Origin: JBFLVN01 sp040758475
Lineage (GTDB): Bacteria; JAGRBM01
DNA: 15,434 nucleotides
NCBI GenBank assembly: GCA_040758475.1
Contig: JBFLVN010000061.1
Location: 1 to 15,434 of the forward strand
Direction of reading: 5' to 3'
The position numbers and the translations under genes were made by a program. The notes under the pieces were generated by a model. It worked only from the letters and a program-made list of their open reading frames with translations. It ran no database searches and was not told where the DNA came from. Below, in pieces: positions 6,335-14,526 of the stretch; the first letter of the stretch is position 1; each line of letters opens with the position of its first letter.

Positions 6335-9300
6335 TCTCGGGTCGCTCGTAATCCATCTCCCGATCACCGCGTCGTAGAAGCGGTTCTCCACGAACATTAG
6401 TCCCGATTCGGATTCGTAGCGCTTGCCGGCGTGGGTGCGGTCGCTGTTGGAGGAGCCGGTGTGGGTCTGCACTTCGCCGTAGGGGAGGTACTTGTTGCGT
6501 TCGACTTCCGCGCCGGAGCTATCCGTGACGACGTTCGTGCTGCCGAGATGATCGGGGTGAAGGTACTGGACCGTCTCCGTGCGGCTGAAAGAGTTGGCCG
6601 CGCTTTCGTCCAGGGCGAAGCGGCCGTTTTCGTCGTACACACGTCCCCTGCAGGAGATCGTGGTACTGGCCAGGAGGAATGCGGCGAAGAGAAGCGAAGC
6701 CGTGCGGACAAGGCCCCACCTTCCGCCGAAGGCGGGGGTTTCGTGCCAGATTCGCTTGGAAAGTTCTTCCGATTGCTGGTCGAGCTTCTTTTCCTTGCGA
6801 GTGCGGTGGCTCTTCATCCAGCCGATGAGCCCGCGCCAGAGCTTGAGGGGCCAGCCGAAGGCGATGGCGAGCACGAGAATTACGCACGTTCCCCACAGGG
6901 ATGCCACGGCCACTTTGTAGGCCGGGTAATCGCCCCGGGGGTTGGTGAGGTGCCGCCAGAAGCGCTTGGCGCCTTCCTGGGCCGCGCCGCCAAGGCTCGC
7001 CGTGACGGCGAAATCACTCCGGGAGGCGCTGTAGGTCACTACCGCCGTGCGGCCAAGCCCGAAGATGTGCTTGACGGCCTTTCCGTCCCGCACTTCGAAC
7101 CACGGGCCCACGTAGTAGTTCACCTTGCTGTCGTAGTACTTGATCGCCATGCCGCCGTGGCCATCGTAAACGTACTGGGCCGTGGTGGTGCTGCCGTTCT
7201 TGTAGGTGTGGAGCCGGTTGTCGTAGCCGTATTCCAGGTTGTACGTGTTGCCGCCGAAATTCCGGGTCTTCATGTTCCCGTTGGCATCGTACGTGTAGGC
7301 GTAGATCTGATTGCTCCCCTCATCCCTAATTTTTCCGACCCCGTGCCAGAGGCCCCCGTCGGCGCCCGAATAGCTGTAGGTCTCGTAGTCCGTCAGGCCG
7401 GAGTTGAAGTAGCGCTGGGTGATGTTCCCCAGTTTGTCATAGTCGAATTTCCGATAGCCATAACTTCCCGTGCCCGTCTCGTCGGCTACGGTGAGGCGGT
7501 TCAGCTTGTCGTAGGTGAACGTGGCGTCCGGGGCGCTGCTCCGCAGGTCGTTTAAGGCAGAGATATTGCCGTTGTCGTCGTAGGTATAGGAGTAATTCTG
7601 GTGCGTCGTGCCGGAAATGACGATGTGGGTCGTCTTGGCGTTCCATTCGATCGCGCCCACTTCCACGCTGTTGCGGTTGCTCGGATTTCCAGAGACGCGG
7701 GCGCCGTAAACGGCACATTCGACATTCGCGCCCGTTGGATCGGATAATTCGGTCGCGTTCCACGTAAGGGAGAGAACCTGGCCCGAAGTGGACGTAACAT
7801 TCGTAGCCGAACCGGTACGAACGAGAGAACCATTTTCCCAGAGTTCCATCTGCGCCTGCGGCGTTAGCCCGCCGGGGTTGCTCTGCCGCACGACGGTCCG
7901 GCACTCCTGGAGGTCCGCCCCGGTCTTGAGGGCGTACGTGGGCGTTCCGAAGGAAACCCGGACGTACGTATCGTCATTGTCGCTCGGGGCGGTCAGCCAA
8001 CTCCCGTCGTAGGAATCGGGATCTTCATCGATGTCCGTGACGGCACCGCTCAGATTGTATGAATTGAGAATAGCCGCCGGAGCCATGCGCTGGTCTTCGT
8101 CCGTGGGCGTGAAGGCATAGTCTCCCGTATCGAGCTCCGCGAGGCGGAAGCTGTCGGGATCGTAATCCCGGATCGTCGTGACGCCGTTTCCGTACTCGAC
8201 CGTTGTGACATTCCCCGCTTCGTCATAAACGAAGTTCTGGGCGTAGACCCGCGGGTCTACCGTGTTCTCGACTTTCGAGAGAAGGCCCCGGGTCTGGTAG
8301 GAATAAACGACTTCCTCCGTGTCCGGGTACTTGATCTTGGTCTGGCGGCCCAACAGGTCGAACCAGCGCTCCACCGTGAACTCGGCGCAATCCTGGTTGG
8401 GGGAGGAATTGGTATCGCAGTCCATCCGCCGCTTGATCTTGCGGATTTGGCCCCGCTCGCTGTATTCGTATTCGGTCGTGCCCGAAAGATCGGCGAGCTT
8501 GGTAAGGCGCCCTTCACTGTTGGTGGCGGAGGCGTTGTCGTAGGTGTAAACGGCGATCTCCACTTCGCCCGAATTGCACCCCCCCTGGGCCGTGGCGGCC
8601 GCCGGGGCGCTGCTCTTCACCTTGATCAAGCCCACGTCGTTGGCGCTTCCACCCTTGGTGGCGCACTTGCGGGTGATTCTTCCCAGGTTGTCGTAGGTAA
8701 GCCGCAGGACGTTGCTCAGAGCGTCCGTCTCCGTCGCCACGGTGCCGTCGCTATTGTAGGTGTAAGTCTTCGTGCCTTGGTTGGGCTCCCAGAGGGTTAG
8801 CTGCCGCCCCAGGGAGTCGTAGGTCATCTTGGCGTCGGCTTCCGTGTCGTCGCAGGTGGTCGTCGAATCCTCCGCGTCGCAAATCCGGCGAAGCCTTCCC
8901 TGCACGTCGTAGCCGTAACGGGTCGTCGCCACCGTGCTGGCGGCCACGTCCTCATCGATTTTAGTCAAGCGCCCCAGGGCGTCTTTGGTGGTAATTTTCT
9001 TGCTCCCAAGCGGGTCTGCAACGACGACTTTTCCAATCCCACCGTCAGGACAATTGGTTGCGTGATATCCGTAACAAGTCGTGATGTTGACATAATCCGT
9101 CGAAGAGCCGTTGCGCTTCTTGGGAACGATGCTTTTTACTTGCCGGCCCGCGTCGTCATATTCGGTAGTGGAACGGGCAAGGCCGGAGGGAAGGCCCGAA
9201 ACTCCCGTGTACGTCGAGAACGAGGAATTGCCCTGGAAGAAGGGGTTGTACGTGCGGACGGCGTAGATGTCGTCCGCCCCCGGATCCGAACCCGCGTAAG

Positions 9301-12300
9301 CGTCGAACACGGTGGTCCCCGAAACGACGACCTGGGAATCCTCCGCGCGTTGCTTCTTCTGGATGACCTTGCCAAAACCATTCAGAAATTCGATGGATTC
9401 GAGGTAAGAGCTTCCGCCACCGGTCTCGTAGCTTTTCACGGTACGCGTGTTTGGTGTCGATGCCGTATTGTACGAAACTTCTTGAACGAGCCAGGGTACG
9501 TCCGGGTCGGGAGTTGTGTTCATTTCAGGGCCATACGTAGCAATCGTCCGGCCGAAAACGTCGTAGTCCGTCTTGACCATCTGGCCATCCCAGCCTTTTT
9601 GGAAGACAACCGCCCCAAACGGTCCCGCGAAGGAGTCGGACTGGAAAAGATCGTAATCTTGAGTGGTATCAGCTATCCCGGAAGTGCAACCCGACACGGA
9701 CGTAATGCTGTTGTCGGCCGTCACCTTGGGATTGCAGGAACGAATCGGAAAGAGATTGTAGGTCGAATCGTAGACGGTCCAGGCCGTGCGGCTAAGAACG
9801 TCCGTCGAAGAGAGCTTGTTTCCATAAGAATCGTACGTGGCCGTGGTGGTGAGCCACGGGTCGCTTCCCGCCGTCAGGGTCGTTCCCGAGGCGTTGTACT
9901 GCTGTTCCTGCTTGGTCACATCGCCTTTGGTCGGCAGCGTCGTGTGGGTCTGACCGTCGTAATAGATCTTCGTGTGCTGGAGGAGATTCCCGCCGGTTCC
10001 AAGGCCTTCGTAAAGTTTTTTCGTGTGGGGAGCGATGATAAAAGTTTGGGTTGTCCCGGGTAGCGTTAACGATACGGTCTGAGTCGTATCGTCGGACGTC
10101 GTGGAATAATCGCCATGGTTACGGCTTTCCAAGGGATTTCCAAAAGCATCGTAGGAAACAACTTCTTGCCTGGTCTCACGGCAGCCTGTTAAGGAAGTTT
10201 CGCTGCTGGTTTGAAGCTCGCACTCGTAGGCATGCTGGATTTCCTGCAAGCACACGTAGGGCGGGCTTCCCAAGGAATCCCCTTCGAGCCGGTTGTATTC
10301 GACATTCTGTGCTTGGTAGATCGCCCCACCGGATGTTTTTACGAAGCTCCAATCGGTCTGGCCGGCGCAGGGCAAGTCCTGGCGGAAATCGGTTTTGCTG
10401 AATGCCTCGTCCGTCGAACTTGTATCACCGTCGTCCGTGATGGTTTGGGTGGTGATGTTAAAACCAAGGAGGCGGCGTTCTTCGTAAGACCATTTAGCAC
10501 CGGAATAGGTGTAAAAAGTCTGAAAAACCAGATCCGGGTCCGTAGACGTATCCGTCGTCGATAGTTTCTGAACGGTTTCGAACACCAAAGGAGTCGATAC
10601 GACGCGGGTAACGGAACCTTCTCCGCCGATACTCGAATCACCACTTTCTGAAGTCGCGAACGTCGGGAATTCCTGGCTAGGCCAATTGGACGAGGGAACG
10701 TAAGAAACCGTCGTCGTCACGCCCCGGTTGTTGGTGATGGTATTGAGCGTAATGTGGCGGTTTCCTTGCGCTTTAAACAGATCGTAGTACCGATCCAGCC
10801 ATGGCGTATTGCTTCCATCTTCCGTGTTGTAGACGTAATCGGATTTCCCGTTGCCGGTGAAATCCAGAAACCAGCCGTAACCGCCGCCCTGATCCTCTCC
10901 TTGGTTGTGTGTTTTGGTGAACCACAAACTCTTGCTATCGAAGGACGTGCCATTCGAAAGCATGACGTAGAAATTGTGAGTTCCGCCGCCTTGATAAACA
11001 AAATCACTCAGCCCGTCGCCGTTGATGTCCGTCACCCACATGGCATTGCCGCTGTAGGCAATTCCGGGAGTAGAATGATCGCCCCATTGGCGAGTCTCGA
11101 ATCCCGATCCGGTCGAGAGCATGACCCAGACTTCATTCGTCTGGTGGCGTTCGTAAACGAGGTCCGACCGGCCATCTCCATTGACATCTCCGATCCGGTG
11201 CGTGGTGATGCCCCAGGAACCGGGAACGGGCGCAGATTCCCAATATTCGTCATTTTCAAGAAAGCCATCTTCCGAGCCGAACATGACGTAGTAGTATGTC
11301 GTTTGATGGCGGTTATAAACAAAATCCATGCACCCATCGCCGTTAAAATCGCCAAGCCATATCCCGTTCTGGCTGTACGAAGGCTCGTAATCGAACGGTT
11401 CCTGCGACTGAAAGAGTTCAAAACCGCTGCCCGTCGAACGGTAAACGGTGACTTTCCCCCCACCGTAATACTTCTCTTGTTGTACGAGATCGGCTTTCCC
11501 GTCGCAGGTGACGTCCACCAGATAATGGTTCGCCGCCGCCGCGGTCATTTTGAGACTGTCGCTGATCGTCGTCCCCGATCCCCAAACTTCTTCGGAATCG
11601 AAACCATCCGCGGTCGAGTTCGTCTGGATCACACGGATTTGGTTCTGGCTGGAGACGGTGGCCAAATACACGAAGTCCGCTTTGCCATCGGCATCGATAT
11701 CCCCCACCCAAGCTTTGCGCCCAGAATCGGCGGGAACGTAAGCCAATGTCTTATTGTCGAAGGATTCGTCGTCCGCGAACCCAGAACCGGTCGCCCTCAT
11801 CACCCTCATTTCAAGGGGGCTGCTGCCACTCACGTGATACATCAGATCCATCTTGGAATCGCCGTTAAAATCTCCAGGCCAGATATTCCGCCCGCCGTAG
11901 GCGACGTTGACGCCAGAAGGACGGATTCCCGCCCCTTCAATCTCGGAGCCAAAGGCCGAACTGCCCGTTGGGGGGACGTTCCAGGTGACGTCCGTCGCGG
12001 GCAGGACGCTTCCCGAAGTCACAGCACCGCCGCTGTCGATTGCAGCATCGCTACCGTATGCCTTTGCGGAAGTCAGCCGGGAAAGGGGGGAATCCCCTGA
12101 ATTTGTGTAAGTGAGCGCATAAACCCGAATGCGGGACGATCCCGTTTTTACATCAATGGATTTCAGGCGCTTTCGAGTCAGGATAAAACGATCTCTTGTA
12201 TAACTGACCCCGCCAATAGCCGAAATCTGATAGTCACTCCGCACGTCCCAATACAACGTAATTGTGCTCCCATTGTATGAAATCTGGGACAAATAACTTT

Positions 12301-12958
12301 GAGATTCGTACTCTTCTATGTTGTAAGGGCTTGGGAGAGAGGATTCGACAGAATAGGTATAAGTGACGGAATTCCCATGAGTGTCTTCTGCCGTTACGAG
12401 CGACCATCGATAGGTGTAAGTAGTAGAAGCATCGACAAATTGAATCTTCGGCTCGTACGTCATTTTGAGGCCATTCTTCTGCCAGACGTACCACTTGTTG
12501 TTGGTCGTATCCCGCTCGATGCGCGTGTAATTTTCATACTTTGGGCGATGGGTGCCGCCGAACGTGGCGCAGGTGCCACCGCAATCGATCAATTCCATGC
12601 CGTCCATCAAGAAAATATCCGTAGAATCGTAGAGAGGGGTGCCTTTCCCGGGAGAGGCCCGCTCAATGGAGGAAACTCCGGAAAACTGAAAGCCGACTCC
12701 AACGAGACCGTTCCCGCCGCCAGAGCTATGCGCGAGCCCTAGTTTGGGCTCCAAGCCGCGAAACTTCGGAGCTTCGATGGGATATGAGACCTGGAAGGAA
12801 CCACTGCCAGAATCCACCTGCCCCAAATGCTGGATGCCCTGATTCTGATTCGACCAAGCGATGACCGAGGCCGACAAGCCCGCTACACCCGCCAAAGCCA
12901 CCAGCCAGCCCCGAAGTTTCGATTTTCCAGCCTTCCGCGACTTCCTGTTGCTCTTCAC
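5360..12958 (-). CDS. Giant secreted SpvB/FG-GAP/Rhs polymorphic toxin-like protein
   Basis: This 2532-residue protein combines SpvB, TcdB-like and Rhs modules. Order, approximate: basic N-terminus and hydrophobic signal (1-34); SpvB domain from GSGSFQVSYPIEAP (about 50-330); seven FG-GAP/VCBS repeats such as GDFNGDGCMDFVY (360-715); TcdB mid region (735-890); YD/Rhs repeats (935-1635 and 1785-1975), split by a beta-rich insert (1640-1777); a segment with two hydrophobic helices (2015-2103); Rhs core from YLHPDHLGS to ITSDP (2132-2207); a hydrophobic Gly-rich linker (2278-2365); and a tip with an HD dyad (His-2466, Asp-2467). Family knowledge says YD repeats build a hollow cocoon around the C-terminal effector. 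The tip resembles parvovirus-type phospholipase A2. The GTG start at 12958 has GGAGG eight bases before it; the ATG at 12973 does not. No neighbour is functionally linked and no immunity gene follows. Confidence 0.9.
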   Translation of the reverse strand: MKSNRKSRKAGKSKLRGWLVALAGVAGLSASVIAWSNQNQGIQHLGQVDSGSGSFQVSYPIEAPKFRGLEPKLGLAHSSGGGNGLVGVGFQFSGVSSIERASPGKGTPLYDSTDIFLMDGMELIDCGGTCATFGGTHRPKYENYTRIERDTTNNKWYVWQKNGLKMTYEPKIQFVDASTTYTYRWSLVTAEDTHGNSVTYTYSVESSLPSPYNIEEYESQSYLSQISYNGSTITLYWDVRSDYQISAIGGVSYTRDRFILTRKRLKSIDVKTGSSRIRVYALTYTNSGDSPLSRLTSAKAYGSDAAIDSGGAVTSGSVLPATDVTWNVPPTGSSAFGSEIEGAGIRPSGVNVAYGGRNIWPGDFNGDSKMDLMYHVSGSSPLEMRVMRATGSGFADDESFDNKTLAYVPADSGRKAWVGDIDADGKADFVYLATVSSQNQIRVIQTNSTADGFDSEEVWGSGTTISDSLKMTAAAANHYLVDVTCDGKADLVQQEKYYGGGKVTVYRSTGSGFELFQSQEPFDYEPSYSQNGIWLGDFNGDGCMDFVYNRHQTTYYYVMFGSEDGFLENDEYWESAPVPGSWGITTHRIGDVNGDGRSDLVYERHQTNEVWVMLSTGSGFETRQWGDHSTPGIAYSGNAMWVTDINGDGLSDFVYQGGGTHNFYVMLSNGTSFDSKSLWFTKTHNQGEDQGGGYGWFLDFTGNGKSDYVYNTEDGSNTPWLDRYYDLFKAQGNRHITLNTITNNRGVTTTVSYVPSSNWPSQEFPTFATSESGDSSIGGEGSVTRVVSTPLVFETVQKLSTTDTSTDPDLVFQTFYTYSGAKWSYEERRLLGFNITTQTITDDGDTSSTDEAFSKTDFRQDLPCAGQTDWSFVKTSGGAIYQAQNVEYNRLEGDSLGSPPYVCLQEIQHAYECELQTSSETSLTGCRETRQEVVSYDAFGNPLESRNHGDYSTTSDDTTQTVSLTLPGTTQTFIIAPHTKKLYEGLGTGGNLLQHTKIYYDGQTHTTLPTKGDVTKQEQQYNASGTTLTAGSDPWLTTTATYDSYGNKLSSTDVLSRTAWTVYDSTYNLFPIRSCNPKVTADNSITSVSGCTSGIADTTQDYDLFQSDSFAGPFGAVVFQKGWDGQMVKTDYDVFGRTIATYGPEMNTTPDPDVPWLVQEVSYNTASTPNTRTVKSYETGGGSSYLESIEFLNGFGKVIQKKQRAEDSQVVVSGTTVFDAYAGSDPGADDIYAVRTYNPFFQGNSSFSTYTGVSGLPSGLARSTTEYDDAGRQVKSIVPKKRNGSSTDYVNITTCYGYHATNCPDGGIGKVVVADPLGSKKITTKDALGRLTKIDEDVAASTVATTRYGYDVQGRLRRICDAEDSTTTCDDTEADAKMTYDSLGRQLTLWEPNQGTKTYTYNSDGTVATETDALSNVLRLTYDNLGRITRKCATKGGSANDVGLIKVKSSAPAAATAQGGCNSGEVEIAVYTYDNASATNSEGRLTKLADLSGTTEYEYSERGQIRKIKRRMDCDTNSSPNQDCAEFTVERWFDLLGRQTKIKYPDTEEVVYSYQTRGLLSKVENTVDPRVYAQNFVYDEAGNVTTVEYGNGVTTIRDYDPDSFRLAELDTGDYAFTPTDEDQRMAPAAILNSYNLSGAVTDIDEDPDSYDGSWLTAPSDNDDTYVRVSFGTPTYALKTGADLQECRTVVRQSNPGGLTPQAQMELWENGSLVRTGSATNVTSTSGQVLSLTWNATELSDPTGANVECAVYGARVSGNPSNRNSVEVGAIEWNAKTTHIVISGTTHQNYSYTYDDNGNISALNDLRSSAPDATFTYDKLNRLTVADETGTGSYGYRKFDYDKLGNITQRYFNSGLTDYETYSYSGADGGLWHGVGKIRDEGSNQIYAYTYDANGNMKTRNFGGNTYNLEYGYDNRLHTYKNGSTTTAQYVYDGHGGMAIKYYDSKVNYYVGPWFEVRDGKAVKHIFGLGRTAVVTYSASRSDFAVTASLGGAAQEGAKRFWRHLTNPRGDYPAYKVAVASLWGTCVILVLAIAFGWPLKLWRGLIGWMKSHRTRKEKKLDQQSEELSKRIWHETPAFGGRWGLVRTASLLFAAFLLASTTISCRGRVYDENGRFALDESAANSFSRTETVQYLHPDHLGSTNVVTDSSGAEVERNKYLPYGEVQTHTGSSNSDRTHAGKRYESESGLMFVENRFYDAVIGRWITSDPRQLAPQGLQALRQVEWDWENGNPSPGADIKDRVKQWQERAYAPQDLNRFSYSLNNPINQTDEDGYGFMKIFKKVLKGIAMALVAHILIAIAIIAAPILGPFITSGLFMGISGGLMSGLTALATGGNIWKAMATGFATGFIAGFGFQFLGQLAARFGLGELSYRLLSVPGNAALDVQSMSTGAIFGNIGGILSGTANMLAAPFSTGRVWSAFQEGFAQFANSLVPRYGGAAGPGMGPSPQNYDYFGVTYGTNMDQAAKVHDWTYYNNVFSVGDATRADMALLRGSWSGQVLGPYGQAYRAILSVGFGMKMAFENATNICMICKAAP
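6650..6915 (-). other. Two hydrophobic helices with a lipobox-like cysteine inside the Rhs protein
   Basis: Between the YD repeats and the Rhs core lies a segment with VAVASLWGTCVILVLAIAF (about 2015-2033), a basic/acidic stretch (RTRKEKKLDQQSEE), and a second helix ending LLASTTISC at Cys-2103, which looks like a lipobox. It interrupts an otherwise soluble repeat protein. Membrane-spanning use is inference. Processing at the cysteine is unlikely in the middle of a protein unless the chain is cut there. Confidence 0.65.
7630..8040 (-). other. Beta-rich domain inserted in the YD repeats
   Basis: Residues 1640-1777, from DIDEDPDSYDGSW to VGAIEWNAKT, lack YD-repeat character. Instead they alternate short hydrophobic strands (YVRVSFGTPTYAL, AQMELWENGSLVRTG, VLSLTWNATEL) as in a jelly-roll or beta-sandwich module. 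YD repeats resume at once after it (NYSYTYDDNGNISAL). I cannot name the family; a binding role is a guess. Confidence 0.5.
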
Positions 12959-12966
12959 GGCACACA

Positions 12967-12971
12967 CCTCC
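12967..12971 (-). promoter_or_regulatory. Ribosome binding site deciding the GTG start of the Rhs gene
   Basis: On the minus strand GGAGG lies eight bases before the GTG at 12958. The in-frame ATG at 12971-12973 overlaps this site and has only a C-rich sequence before it, so the GTG is the better start. It gives an N-terminus MKSNRKSRK followed by a hydrophobic signal. Confidence 0.7.
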
Positions 12972-12982
12972 ATCGGCGGGCA

Positions 12983-12996
12983 GAGGCGCGCGCCTC
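12983..12996. repeat. 14-bp palindrome in the Rhs leader
   Basis: GAGGCGCGCGCCTC is a perfect palindrome located 12-25 bases upstream of the Rhs ribosome binding site. As RNA it has no loop of its own, so it would act as a DNA site or as an imperfect stem. Its GC-rich composition makes chance plausible. Confidence 0.35.
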
Positions 12997-13008
12997 CCCG
13001 CGTTTAAA

Positions 13009-13266
13009 CTACCCGTTGTGTTTTAAAAAGATGGTCCCCACCAACTTTTCTTGATCTGACTGCACTACCAAAAGATCGCCGGTTTGTAAAGGGCTTTTCC
13101 GATCCGGTTTGAGAATTTTCCGTACACGGTTAGTGTACACTTTGTCGAAGTCAGTGTAGCAATTTGGGCATTTGAATATCGAAAATAGAACGATCGCTGA
13201 TGCTATTTCCGGGAAATGCAATAATCCCTTTGAATTTATTGAAGTTTTTCGGTGAGCGTCGCTCAC
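13009..13266 (-). CDS. Doubtful 85-aa ORF upstream of the Rhs gene
   Basis: A frame from GTG at 13266 to TAG at 13009 encodes 85 residues with a CPNC pair in FKCPNCYTDF (about residues 32-41) and a basic stretch RVRKILKPDRK. It has the same direction as the Rhs gene and would end 50 bases before its start. There is no Shine-Dalgarno sequence, no methionine codon and no family that I recognise. The region is AT-rich, where stops should be frequent, which slightly favours coding. It may equally be chance or the remnant of a lost gene. Confidence 0.2.
   Translation of the reverse strand: MSDAHRKTSINSKGLLHFPEIASAIVLFSIFKCPNCYTDFDKVYTNRVRKILKPDRKSPLQTGDLLVVQSDQEKLVGTIFLKHNG
13122..13138. promoter_or_regulatory. 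17-bp dyad, possible operator
   Basis: GTACAC-GGTTA-GTGTAC has perfect 6-bp arms around a five-base centre, about 165 bases upstream of the Rhs start. Overlapping GTGTACAC at 13133-13140 is itself palindromic. The form suits a dimeric DNA-binding protein. No regulator is nearby, and the site overlaps the doubtful 85-codon frame. Confidence 0.35.
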
Positions 13267-13361
13267 TCGGGACCGTGCCGGAATCGGCCGAATGGACGAT
13301 GGGGTCAGCTAGGAATATCAGGCTATATAAATGGGGCGGCTAGAAAACGGTGAGAAGGGGG

Positions 13362-14465
13362 TTACCCCACCGCCCGCGGCCGGACGAGCGTTTGCTCCAC
13401 GGGTTTATCCGGCCAGATGCCGGGAATCTTCTTTCCGCAGGAGGGGCAGGCGCCGTTTCGGATCTTCATCTCCGTGATCCGGTAGTAGTCGCGGACGACG
13501 AGGGCATCGCCACAGCCGGGGCAGAAGGTGGTCGAGCCTTCCAGGTCGCGGACGTTTCCCGTGTAGACGTAGTGGAGCCCCACGTCCTTGGCGATCTGGC
13601 GGGCGCGCTTCAAGGTCGCGGGCGGTGTTCCGGGGATGTTCACGAGCTTGTAGTCGGGATGGAAGGCCGTGAAGTGGATGGGCACGTCCGGGCCGAGTTC
13701 CTTTAGAATCCACTCGCACATCTTTTTCGTTTCACCCGGAGAGTCGTTCAGCGTCGGGATCATCAAATTGGTGATCTCGAACCAGACTTTCGACTCGTGC
13801 TTTAGCCATTTCAAAGTGTCGAGCACGGGGGCGAGGTGGGAGAGGGTCACTTTTCCGTAGAATTCCTCGGTAAAGCCCTTCAAATCCACGTTCGCCGCCG
13901 AGATGTTTTCGTAAAACTCGGGCCGGGACTCGGGGGAGATGAAGCCCGCCGTCACGGCGACGCAGCGGATTCCTCGGGGGACGGCCTCTTTCACGATGTC
14001 CGTCGTGTACTCGAGCCAGGTCGTGGGATCGTTGTAGGTGAAAGCGATGCTCGGGCACTTTTCGCGGATGGCGAGGTCTACGACCTCCCGGGGGCTCACG
14101 TCGTAGGCCCGCTCCGATTCTTCCCGGGCTTTGGAAATATCCCAGTTCTGGCAGAAGCGGCAGCCCAGGTTGCAGCCGACGGTGCCGAAGGAGAGGATCG
14201 GCGTTCCGGGAAGGAAGTGATTGAGCGGTTTTTTCTCCACCGGATCGACGGCGAAGCCCGAGGGGCGTCCGTAGCCCAGGTTGTAGAGCTTTCCGCCCAA
14301 ATTCTGGCGGATGTAGCAGAAGCCCGCCTGCCCTTCGGCGATGTGGCAGTCGCGGGGGCACAGGGTGCACACGATCCGGCCGTCCGGCTCCTTGTGCCAG
14401 TACCGGGCTTCGTGGAGCCGGGACGTATCTGGGGTATTCCCCGCCATATCCTTTAGTTTAACCAT
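13362..14465 (-). CDS. amrS: AmmeMemoRadiSam system radical SAM enzyme
   Basis: This 367-residue cytoplasmic enzyme cleaves S-adenosylmethionine with a 4Fe-4S cluster held by Cys-98, Cys-102 and Cys-105 in GCNLGCRFCQNW (CxxxCxxC). The N-terminus has further cysteines (33, 36, 40, 50) in CTLCPRDC and GQAGFCYIR, then the family block DPVEKKPLNHFLPG (74-87). The C-terminus is a zinc-ribbon-like pair, CPGCGD (315) and CPSCGK (340). This layout matches the radical SAM member of the AMMECR1/Memo/radical SAM set, related to pyruvate formate-lyase activating enzymes. The reaction is not something I can state. The AMMECR1 and Memo partners are not in the window. The ATG at 14465 has no clear Shine-Dalgarno sequence; an ATG at 14447 is an alternative. 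The transporter gene lies just upstream on the same strand. Confidence 0.9.
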   Translation of the reverse strand: MVKLKDMAGNTPDTSRLHEARYWHKEPDGRIVCTLCPRDCHIAEGQAGFCYIRQNLGGKLYNLGYGRPSGFAVDPVEKKPLNHFLPGTPILSFGTVGCNLGCRFCQNWDISKAREESERAYDVSPREVVDLAIREKCPSIAFTYNDPTTWLEYTTDIVKEAVPRGIRCVAVTAGFISPESRPEFYENISAANVDLKGFTEEFYGKVTLSHLAPVLDTLKWLKHESKVWFEITNLMIPTLNDSPGETKKMCEWILKELGPDVPIHFTAFHPDYKLVNIPGTPPATLKRARQIAKDVGLHYVYTGNVRDLEGSTTFCPGCGDALVVRDYYRITEMKIRNGACPSCGKKIPGIWPDKPVEQTLVRPRAVG

Positions 14466-14516
14466 GCTTGGGCGGGGGAACAGGACGGATGTCAGGGGAG
14501 GGGGGGCGGGTGAATC

Positions 14517-14526
14517 NNNNNNNNNN
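14517..14526. other. Assembly gap (10 N)
   Basis: Ten undetermined bases separate the transporter and radical SAM genes. The true length is unknown, as ten Ns is a common placeholder. The transporter stop codon is probably in or just after the gap. Reading through the Ns joins both genes into one 679-codon frame, which is an artefact. Confidence 0.95.

Larger units (their letters stand above)
12974..13361. other. AT-rich intergenic region upstream of the Rhs gene
   Basis: About 390 bases separate the Rhs start from the end of the radical SAM gene. The middle is clearly richer in AT than either flank. It holds a 14-bp palindrome (12983-12996), a 17-bp dyad (13122-13138) and one doubtful 85-codon frame on the minus strand. 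It probably contains the Rhs promoter, but I find no convincing -35/-10 pair. A short GGGG-GTTA-CCCC element at the radical SAM stop is too weak to call a terminator. Confidence 0.6.

Noticed and set aside
6431..7555. 374-codon plus-strand frame inside the Rhs gene
   Set aside because: Antisense to conserved Rhs core and YD repeats; Val/Gly/Ala-rich mirror sequence with no recognisable domain.
10754..12100. 448-codon plus-strand frame inside the Rhs gene
   Set aside because: Antisense to the FG-GAP repeats. Its repeating VGDV/IHEVR-like pattern is the mirror of the DxNGDG repeats, not a real repeat protein.
5360..12958. CRISPR array or tandem DNA repeat in the long repetitive gene
   Set aside because: The repetition is at protein level (YD and FG-GAP repeats). 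DNA units vary in length and sequence with no constant spacer pattern.
12971..12973. ATG start for the Rhs gene
   Set aside because: It overlaps the GGAGG site that serves the GTG at 12958 and has no ribosome binding site of its own.
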